From the NCBI GenBank assembly GCA_008501785.1, contig QQUD01000443.1:1-7386 (forward strand): a DNA stretch of 7,386 nt. The letters run 5' to 3'. Shown one piece after another: positions 1-4,857 of the stretch; within the stretch, counting starts at the first letter, position 1, and every line of letters starts with the position of its first letter. A model generated the notes under the pieces. That model saw only the letters and a program-made list of their open reading frames with translations. It was not told the DNA's origin and did not search any database. This DNA is from Chloroflexota bacterium. GTDB lineage: Bacteria > Chloroflexota > Anaerolineae > Promineifilales > Promineifilaceae. A program made the translations under genes and the position numbers.

Positions 1-3000
1 GGCTGGCCAATGTCATCAACAACCGTTCGTCATGTTCGTTAAATGCATCCCGCTTTTCACTTTCCACATTGAGCGATCCAATCGTTTTGCCACCAACCTG
101 GAGCGGTACACACAGCTCCGAATTGATGTGTGGGTCGGCCTCGACATAGCGTGGGTCTTGCTTGATGTCGCCGCTGCGCACCACTTCTCCGTGAAATGCT
201 ACCCAGGCGCTGATCCCTTTGCCCCCGGCAACCAGAGACCGCACACGACTCAGTTCCGCCCGCATCTCGTGGCTCTCAAACCCCAGGCTGCTGTGCGCCA
301 GCAATTCCAAAGAGTCCCCGGTTTCAGAAAGTGTAAAAATTGCCCCACGCTTGTAATTCAATTCTGCCTCGATGATCTCAATCACCTTCTGGCCGATCTT
401 AGCTGGTGAAAGCAAACGCGTAAAAGTCAGGCTGGCTTGCTGTAAAGTTATCAACTCTTGCAGCCGGTTCTGTATAAGCTCAACCAATCTCGCTTGTTGG
501 AGAGCTATCGCTAAATGGTCGGCAACTTGTTGGACAACAGCTATATCCGCTTTGGAAATCGCTCCCGGCTTGTCTGCCCCAAAAGTAATGCCACCAATTA
601 GCTCCCCCTGCGCTATTAAAGGGATGACCAGGTAGGTACGAATCCCCATTTCATAAAGAGCGGCTACTTCTGGCCGATCTGTATATTGAAGTAGATCATC
701 AATAATCACCGGATGCCCTTGACTGATTTGTGCAACAAATGCTTCGTTAGGTGCGGAAACTTGCTTGCCAATTTCCACTTCTGAATTTTCATCCTGATAC
801 GAGGCCAAAATCGTCATGAGTCCAGAAGCAAGATCAACCTCAGTCACAGCAACCCGTCGGCAGGGAATCAACTCATAGACATGCCCTAAAGCAGCGTGAG
901 CAATTTCTTCTTTGGATTGTGCTGATAGAATAGCGCCATCAATCTGGCGCAGTGTTTCCAGGCGCTGCGTATATTGTTGCAGGGCATCGTCAGCCAATTT
1001 ACGCTCGGTAATGTCGAGAAGCGTACCCACAAATTTCACCGGATTGCCTTCTGCATCTTTTTGACAATGCACAGTGGGTCTGAAATAACGTAAAGAACCT
1101 CTTTCGGGATTGCTACGATATACTTCTGAATCAGGTTCCTGCCCTTGAGACATCATAGTCAGGGCATTTTTAACCAGGTAACGATCATCAGGATGGATTG
1201 CTGCAAGGTAATCTTCGATGTCGGGAATACCCATCGTTGGATTAAATCCAAGCAGCTCAAACATTTGTTTTGACCACCAGCCATCGCTACTGCCAACAGG
1301 CAAATCCCAACTGCCAAGTTTGGCAAACTTTTCAGCCTCTTCTAGCCTCTCCTGCTGCTGCTGCAAAGCTTCTTCTGTTTGTTTTCGCTCGGTAATTTCT
1401 GACGAAATCAAAGTGACAAATGCAATTGCCCCATCCATGATCAACGGGCCAACCCACGTTTCATACCAGGTGGTTTCACCGTGTGGTCCCTGTCCTAAGA
1501 TTTCGTACCGCACCGCCTCGCCGGTATGGAAAACATGGTCAATTTTTTGGCGTATCGTGTCATGGTATTCAGGGTCTGCATATGCAAAAGTTGATGAACC
1601 GATCACATCTTCTCGTTGAAAACCAGGTTGAATATGGTTCACGTATTGAAGACGATAATCCCGGTCCAAGATAGCGATGAAATTAGGCGCATTTTGCACC
1701 AGTGATTCCCATTTTGCCAAAGCTTCGGCCAACCCTTGCTCCGCCTGTTTACGTTGGGAGATGTCCAACGCGATCACCTGAATGGCTGGTTTACCTTTGT
1801 GCGTAAAGGGAACGGCCGTTACCTCCACCGGCACAACCACTCCATCCAGGCGCAAATACCGATCCTCAGTGGGGTAAAGTCCCGTTTCACCCTGCAACAT
1901 GCGCTCGATACGCGCCTGCGCTGCTTCCCAGTTTTCGTGTGCAATAATCTGTTCAATCGGTAAACCAACAAGTTCATCAGCCGTCTTTGCCCCCAACAAG
2001 CAAACAGCCGCTGGATTCATGTAAACAATCTTACCTTCCTGATGAATCCCAATGGCATAAGGTGACTCGTCGACCAACAAACGATACCGTTCTTCTGATT
2101 CGCGTAAGGCTTTTTCCGCAGCCAGTCGCTCTGTTAGATCACGGGCAATGTTCAAAAAGCGGTTTTCATCCAACATTTTGGTAGACAATTCTGTAGGCAC
2201 ATAGCTGCCATCTTCGCGCTGCAACCGATAATCGCTTTGAATTGTTTTACCTGCCATGAGCGGCGCTAATGTGGCCTCATGATCCTTATTTTTCACATCG
2301 TCTTCATGCAAAAATTCAAGCGCATTACGCTGCAATAGTTCATCATGCGAGATACCCAGCAGCTCGCTGGTCCGTTTATTGACATCCAATATGTTGCTTT
2401 GTACATCCAAAACCAAAATAGCATCCGATGCTTCATCAAATAAAGTGCGGTAGTTTTCTTCACTTTTGCGCAGCGCCTGTTCAGCTTGTTTTTGCGAACT
2501 GATGTCGCGGGTAATGCTGCCCAACATGAAACCTCTTTCCGTCTGAATCGGAAAAGTGATGCCTTGTACATAGAGCTTCTTCCCATCAGGGCGCATGTAT
2601 TCTCGTTCTAACAACTGGTTTGCCCATGGTGAAGTACCGGTTTCTAAAAAGGATTGCAATCCAATTTGCAACCCTTTACGCCGCTCTTCAAATTGATCTT
2701 CAGGCGCAAGCATCTGATATTGCACATCCCATATCGGACGCCCCAACACATCAGCCACAGGCAGGCCGGATATCTTTTCCATCGTAGCATTCCAGGTTAT
2801 CAGAATGCCTTTTTCATCATTTACGGCAATGCCATCTTGTGATTGTTCGAGCACACCGCGAAATCGCTGTTCGCTTTCCCGCAGTGCTTGCTCTGCCTGC
2901 CGGCGGGAAGAGACGTCGAGGTTGATGATAACGGCCGTCATCATCAACAAAAACGCATACGCCATAAGCACGCCTGCCAGAGGATGGGGTATAGGGTAGA

Positions 3001-3475
3001 CAAGCAAACCATTCATCTCGCCAATAATTGTGCCCACCCCAGACAAAATACTCATGACTACTAAAACTAGAGTTTGGCGTGGCCCCTGGAGCAGTCCTGC
3101 AATTAAAGCAACAACAATATACCCTGCAAATGCAGGAGAGTGTACACCTCCCAACAAAACAATGGCCACGGTAAAGAGAGACCAAAGCAACACAATCAAC
3201 GTTGTGCCAGCAAATTGAACATATCCTTTTTTCAGCAGACGATACACACCCACCAGCGCCACAGTTAGCAACAACATGATAACAGTTTGAATCGTGAATC
3301 TTTTATAAACGACAAGTGAACCTAATACACCAAAGCATAGTGTGACCAACAGGAAGCCCTGTAAAAGGCCATTGATCAAGTTAGCTTGACGAGTCTTCAT
3401 GTCATCGCTTTCAAAAACCGGTGGGGAAAACATTTTTTTTAGTTGGTCAAGATTCAGCGTAATTTTGCGCTTCAT
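1..3475 (-). CDS. Membrane-anchored multi-PAS/GAF sensor protein, probable histidine kinase (C-terminus outside window)
   Basis: One uninterrupted frame from the ATG at 3475-3473 to the window edge gives 1158 residues with no stop. Residues 1-35 look cytoplasmic. About five hydrophobic segments follow (roughly 37-56, 63-80, 89-109, 117-153, 165-186), a MASE-like membrane sensor without a clear family match. Five PAS domains follow at about 199-329, 337-451, 459-577, 585-700 and 711-828; the fifth has the PAS_3-like LGSWD start and an IHPDDR motif. They are joined by recurring DI[ST]-x-RKQAEQALRESE-type linker helices that probably form coiled coils. Two GAF domains come next, about 838-1000 and 1003 to the edge. 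PAS and GAF domains bind small ligands or cofactors and transmit signals. No HisKA, HATPase, GGDEF or EAL domain is reached, so 'histidine kinase' is inferred from the usual partners of this architecture. The start is supported by an AGGAA ribosome site and by in-frame stops just upstream. Two AACGGCCGTT-type palindromes lie inside the gene. Confidence 0.9.
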   Translation of the reverse strand, partial: MKRKITLNLDQLKKMFSPPVFESDDMKTRQANLINGLLQGFLLVTLCFGVLGSLVVYKRFTIQTVIMLLLTVALVGVYRLLKKGYVQFAGTTLIVLLWSLFTVAIVLLGGVHSPAFAGYIVVALIAGLLQGPRQTLVLVVMSILSGVGTIIGEMNGLLVYPIPHPLAGVLMAYAFLLMMTAVIINLDVSSRRQAEQALRESEQRFRGVLEQSQDGIAVNDEKGILITWNATMEKISGLPVADVLGRPIWDVQYQMLAPEDQFEERRKGLQIGLQSFLETGTSPWANQLLEREYMRPDGKKLYVQGITFPIQTERGFMLGSITRDISSQKQAEQALRKSEENYRTLFDEASDAILVLDVQSNILDVNKRTSELLGISHDELLQRNALEFLHEDDVKNKDHEATLAPLMAGKTIQSDYRLQREDGSYVPTELSTKMLDENRFLNIARDLTERLAAEKALRESEERYRLLVDESPYAIGIHQEGKIVYMNPAAVCLLGAKTADELVGLPIEQIIAHENWEAAQARIERMLQGETGLYPTEDRYLRLDGVVVPVEVTAVPFTHKGKPAIQVIALDISQRKQAEQGLAEALAKWESLVQNAPNFIAILDRDYRLQYVNHIQPGFQREDVIGSSTFAYADPEYHDTIRQKIDHVFHTGEAVRYEILGQGPHGETTWYETWVGPLIMDGAIAFVTLISSEITERKQTEEALQQQQERLEEAEKFAKLGSWDLPVGSSDGWWSKQMFELLGFNPTMGIPDIEDYLAAIHPDDRYLVKNALTMMSQGQEPDSEVYRSNPERGSLRYFRPTVHCQKDAEGNPVKFVGTLLDITERKLADDALQQYTQRLETLRQIDGAILSAQSKEEIAHAALGHVYELIPCRRVAVTEVDLASGLMTILASYQDENSEVEIGKQVSAPNEAFVAQISQGHPVIIDDLLQYTDRPEVAALYEMGIRTYLVIPLIAQGELIGGITFGADKPGAISKADIAVVQQVADHLAIALQQARLVELIQNRLQELITLQQASLTFTRLLSPAKIGQKVIEIIEAELNYKRGAIFTLSETGDSLELLAHSSLGFESHEMRAELSRVRSLVAGGKGISAWVAFHGEVVRSGDIKQDPRYVEADPHINSELCVPLQVGGKTIGSLNVESEKRDAFNEHDERLLMTLAS
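1811..1820. repeat. AACGGCCGTT palindrome, copy 1
   Basis: Exact copy inside the sensor gene, coding Thr553-Ala-Val555 on the minus strand near the end of the third PAS domain. Confidence 0.85.
2930..2939. repeat. AACGGCCGTT palindrome, copy 2 (one mismatch)
   Basis: AACGGCCGTC on the plus strand. It codes Thr180-Ala-Val182 in the last transmembrane segment of the sensor protein. Confidence 0.6.
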
Positions 3476-3482
3476 AAAACGA

Positions 3483-3487
3483 TTCCT
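3483..3487 (-). promoter_or_regulatory. Ribosome binding site of the sensor gene
   Basis: AGGAA on the minus strand lies 7 bases before the ATG at 3475. Further upstream in the same frame are TGA, TAG and TAA codons in close succession, with no other start codon in between, so this site fixes the start of the sensor protein. Confidence 0.7.
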
Positions 3488-3561
3488 GTACAAGTTTAGA
3501 TCGGCAAAAGTAGTTCACTACAATTATTATTTGTTTCAAATCTGGGTTGAGGTACACAACC

Positions 3562-3567
3562 ATTATA
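3562..3567 (-). promoter_or_regulatory. Candidate -10 box for the sensor gene
   Basis: A perfect TATAAT hexamer is read on the minus strand about 90 bases before the sensor start, within an AT-rich stretch. The -35 position is poor: TTCAAC at 18-base spacing matches the TTGACA consensus at only three positions. A single good hexamer in AT-rich DNA can arise by chance, so this is a weak call. Confidence 0.35.
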
Positions 3568-3666
3568 TTCTCTTTTTCAATTAGAGTTGAACTTATCATT
3601 ATTTTATTCATTCCTTTCATTCGTTGTCCTCTTGTCGACCAAAGATTAATCTGAGCGGGATGAAGA

Positions 3667-3676
3667 AACGGCCGTT
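3667..3676. repeat. AACGGCCGTT palindrome, copy 3 (intergenic)
   Basis: Exact copy 20 bases outside the left REP cassette, the only one not inside a gene. Confidence 0.8.
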
Positions 3677-3702
3677 CCCCTCCCCCCAGCAACATCTGTA
3701 CG

Positions 3703-3764
3703 GGCGGGACGGCGCGGAAACACCTTCGTCAAAACATACAACCTCATCTCCGCGCCGTCTCGCC
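3703..3764 (+). repeat. REP hairpin type 1, left copy
   Basis: The 15-base stem GGCGGGACGGCGCGG (3703-3717) pairs with CCGCGCCGTCTCGCC (3750-3764). The only imperfection is one G-T (G-U in RNA) pair. The loop is 32 bases. The stem is preceded by TGTACG. Confidence 0.85.
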
Positions 3765-3843
3765 ACCCACCACGATTGCAAAAAGGCAACAAGATAGGTA
3801 GGTGAAAGGTAAAGGCTCAATGTTAATGTATGATTGAGAAGAA

Positions 3844-3907
3844 GGGCGAGACAGGCGGGAGAAAGGGTTTTGGTGCTTGGCATAGTTAATTCCCGCCTGT
3901 CCCGCCC
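3844..3907 (-). repeat. REP hairpin type 2, left copy (inverted)
   Basis: Read on the minus strand, GGGCGGGACAGGCGGG (3907-3892) pairs with CCCGCCTGTCTCGCCC (3859-3844) around a 32-base loop. One G-T pair sits at the same stem position as in type 1. The outer nine stem bases match type 1; four of the inner seven differ and each change is compensated in the other arm. Confidence 0.85.
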
Positions 3908-3919
3908 GTACAAAAATAC

Positions 3920-3925
3920 AGGAGG
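3920..3925 (+). promoter_or_regulatory. Ribosome binding site of the transposase gene
   Basis: A perfect AGGAGG ends 5 bases before a GTG codon at 3931. No in-frame ATG gives a better start, and the conserved RAYT N-terminus (RSIRLRGWDYRSPGFYFVT) begins at residue 7 from this GTG. The site therefore decides the start in favour of GTG. Confidence 0.85.
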
Positions 3926-3930
3926 GTTGT

Positions 3931-4461
3931 GTGAAGAAATGGAGAAGGCGGTCGATTCGGCTGCGGGGATGGGATTACCGGTCACCGGGATTTTATTTTG
4001 TAACCATTTGCACCTATCAACGACAATATCTATTTGAGAGTCAGGCATTTATGGACATTGCCACACACGCATTAGAACGGATTTCGGACCAACCACACGC
4101 ACAGCATGTAGTGGTGGATGAATCGATTGTGATGCCCAATCATGGGCATGTCATTTTTGATTTCACCGAATTTGCAACCCAAGCGGACTTGTCTTTGCCC
4201 TTTGGGGAGTTTCAGAATGCGTTGGCGGGATCGTTGGGAGTCGTGGTGGGACGGTATAAAACGGCCGTTTCCACCCGCATCAACAACCTCCGCCACAGTC
4301 CTGGTGCAAAGGTGTGGCATCGTGGCTATTACGAACGCATCATTCGCAATGAACGCGAATTGAATGCCACGCGACAATACATCATCAACAACCCAGCTCG
4401 CTGGGCCGAAGATCGAGAAAACTTAGACACCCTTCTAGCCAAAATGACCTACCACCCATAA
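3931..4461 (+). CDS. REP-associated tyrosine transposase (RAYT), Y1 HUH / IS200-like family
   Basis: The product is 176 residues, a normal length for the family. It would nick and join single-stranded DNA at REP hairpins through a phosphotyrosine intermediate. In order, it shows the N-terminal signature RLRGWDYRSPGFYFVTICTYQRQYLF (residues 11-36), the metal-binding HUH motif VMPNHGHVI with His71 and His73, and the segment VWHRGYYERIIRNERELN (128-145) with the likely nucleophile Tyr134 (or Tyr133). A typical RAYT ending, YIINNPARWAEDREN (150-164), follows. The start is GTG with a strong AGGAGG site; the stop is TAA. The frame is intact and all catalytic residues are present, so it may be active. 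It sits between two REP cassettes as expected for RAYTs, diverges from the sensor gene and converges on the dehydratase gene. Codons 111-113 (Thr-Ala-Val) are an ACGGCCGTT palindrome. The family call rests on motifs seen directly; activity is inferred. Confidence 0.93.
   Translation: MKKWRRRSIRLRGWDYRSPGFYFVTICTYQRQYLFESQAFMDIATHALERISDQPHAQHVVVDESIVMPNHGHVIFDFTEFATQADLSLPFGEFQNALAGSLGVVVGRYKTAVSTRINNLRHSPGAKVWHRGYYERIIRNERELNATRQYIINNPARWAEDRENLDTLLAKMTYHP
4260..4269. repeat. AACGGCCGTT palindrome, copy 4
   Basis: Exact copy extending to a 12-base palindrome AAACGGCCGTTT at 4259-4270. It codes Thr111-Ala-Val113 of the transposase. Confidence 0.85.
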
Positions 4462-4476
4462 CGCACTCCCCTGTAC

Positions 4477-4540
4477 GGGCGGGACGGCGCGGAAACACCT
4501 TCGTCAAAACATACAACCTCATCTCCGCGCCGTCTCGCCC
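4477..4540 (+). repeat. REP hairpin type 1, right copy; possible 3' end of the transposase transcript
   Basis: GGGCGGGACGGCGCGG (4477-4492) pairs with CCGCGCCGTCTCGCCC (4525-4540), a 16-base stem with one G-T pair and a 32-base loop. It starts 15 bases after the transposase stop codon. It lacks a following T tract, so it is not a standard rho-independent terminator, but it could protect the mRNA 3' end as REP hairpins do elsewhere. Confidence 0.8.
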
Positions 4541-4682
4541 CCCATCACGCCACAACATACAACCTCATCTCCGCGCCGTCTCGCCCCCATCACGCCACAA
4601 CATACAACCTCATCTCCGCGCCATCTCGCCCCCACCACGTCAAAACATACAACCTCATCTCCGCACCGTCTCGCCCCTCTGC
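4502..4682 (+). repeat. Four tandem 45-bp repeats derived from the REP loop and 3' arm
   Basis: The units are at 4502-4547 (46 bp), 4548-4592, 4593-4637 and 4638-4682 (45 bp each). All contain AACATACAACCTCATCTCCGC followed by the REP type 1 3' arm. The first unit belongs to the intact hairpin; the other three carry a 3' arm with no matching 5' arm. Units 3 and 4 each have one change inside the arm. The left cassette has only one unit (3727-3771), so the array expanded after the cassettes separated, or contracted on the left. Confidence 0.9.
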
Positions 4683-4776
4683 TAAACAATTGCATTGTTG
4701 CCTAAAATGTAGGAATTTGGATGTAGCAGGCCAAGAAAAGGCAAATTTGTTTTATAAAATGATAATTTGGGAAGAG

Positions 4777-4840
4777 GGGCGAGACAGGCGGGGGATAAGG
4801 TATTGGTGCTTTGCATAGATATGGCCCGCCTGTCCCGCCC
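4777..4840 (-). repeat. REP hairpin type 2, right copy (inverted); possible 3' end of the dehydratase transcript
   Basis: On the minus strand, GGGCGGGACAGGCGGG (4840-4825) pairs with CCCGCCTGTCTCGCCC (4792-4777) around a 32-base loop. It lies 17 bases past the dehydratase stop codon and is oriented so that the odd pair is G-U, not A-C, in that transcript. No T tract follows. Confidence 0.8.
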
Positions 4841-4857
4841 GTACAGGAAGTGTTTTG

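Larger units (their letters stand above)
3476..3695. other. AT-rich intergenic leader between sensor gene and left repeat cassette
   Basis: This 220-base stretch holds the sensor gene's ribosome site, the candidate -10 box and, at 3667-3676, one exact AACGGCCGTT palindrome, the only non-coding copy in the window. A small minus-strand frame (start 3620, stop 3447-3449, 57 residues) crosses it and overlaps the sensor start. It has a moderate AGAGG site but no recognisable protein features, and I do not call it a gene. No tRNA, riboswitch or clear rho-independent terminator is apparent. Confidence 0.6.
3696..3913. repeat. Left BIME-like cassette: inverted pair of REP hairpins
   Basis: Two hairpins face each other across an internal segment of about 79 bases. 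Hairpin 1 pairs 3703-3717 with 3750-3764; hairpin 2 pairs 3844-3859 with 3892-3907. Both have 32-base loops. The cassette is bounded by 14-base inverted repeats, TGTACGGGCGGGAC at 3697 and its complement ending at 3912. The GTAC at the foot of each stem resembles the GTAG tetranucleotide at the foot of enterobacterial REPs. The cassette ends 7 bases before the transposase ribosome site, so the transposase promoter must lie inside or upstream of it. No convincing promoter was found there. Confidence 0.85.
3696..4846 (+). mobile_element. RAYT transposase unit flanked by two BIME-like REP cassettes
   Basis: A Y1 HUH transposase gene lies between two related cassettes (3696-3913 and 4471-4846). 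Both cassettes begin with TGTACGGGCGGGAC and end with its exact reverse complement. The first 69 bases of the cassettes (3696-3764 and 4471-4539) are identical, and their distal ends are also clearly related. This is the classic genomic setting of REP-associated tyrosine transposases, which act on single-stranded REP hairpins. IS200/IS605-like enzymes do not create target duplications, and none is evident here. Whether the whole 1.15-kb unit moves, or the gene is a domesticated manager of dispersed REPs, cannot be told from one locus. Confidence 0.8.
4471..4846. repeat. Right BIME-like cassette, expanded
   Basis: This cassette has the same plan as the left one but is about 158 bases longer. 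Hairpin type 1 is at 4477-4540 and type 2, inverted, at 4777-4840. The bounding inverted repeat is 15 bases, CTGTACGGGCGGGAC at 4471 and its complement ending at 4846. Most of the extra length is three further 45-bp tandem copies. The rest of the centre (about 4683-4770) is AT-rich with no feature I recognise. The cassette begins 10 bases after the transposase stop and ends 12 bases before the dehydratase stop codon. Confidence 0.85.

Noticed and set aside
1769..1776. Cyanobacterial HIP1 octamer
   Set aside because: The sequence is GCGATCAC, not GCGATCGC, and no exact copy was seen in the window.
2293..3185. Frameshifted or broken sensor gene
   Set aside because: Two minus-strand frames suggested a break, but the true frame reads without interruption from 3475 to position 1.
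32..3218. Several plus-strand frames of 60-130 codons over the sensor region
   Set aside because: All are shadows of the continuous minus-strand PAS/GAF frame, which has clear domain content.
3617..4048. Minus-strand open frame of 143 codons across the left cassette and transposase start
   Set aside because: It translates the REP hairpins and the antisense of the conserved RAYT N-terminus; no protein signature.
4502..4682. CRISPR array
   Set aside because: The 45-bp units are directly adjacent with no unique spacers and derive from the REP hairpin; no cas gene is present.
4477..4840. Standard rho-independent terminators
   Set aside because: The stems are GC-rich, but no T tract follows them on the relevant strand and the 32-base loops are too long for typical terminators.
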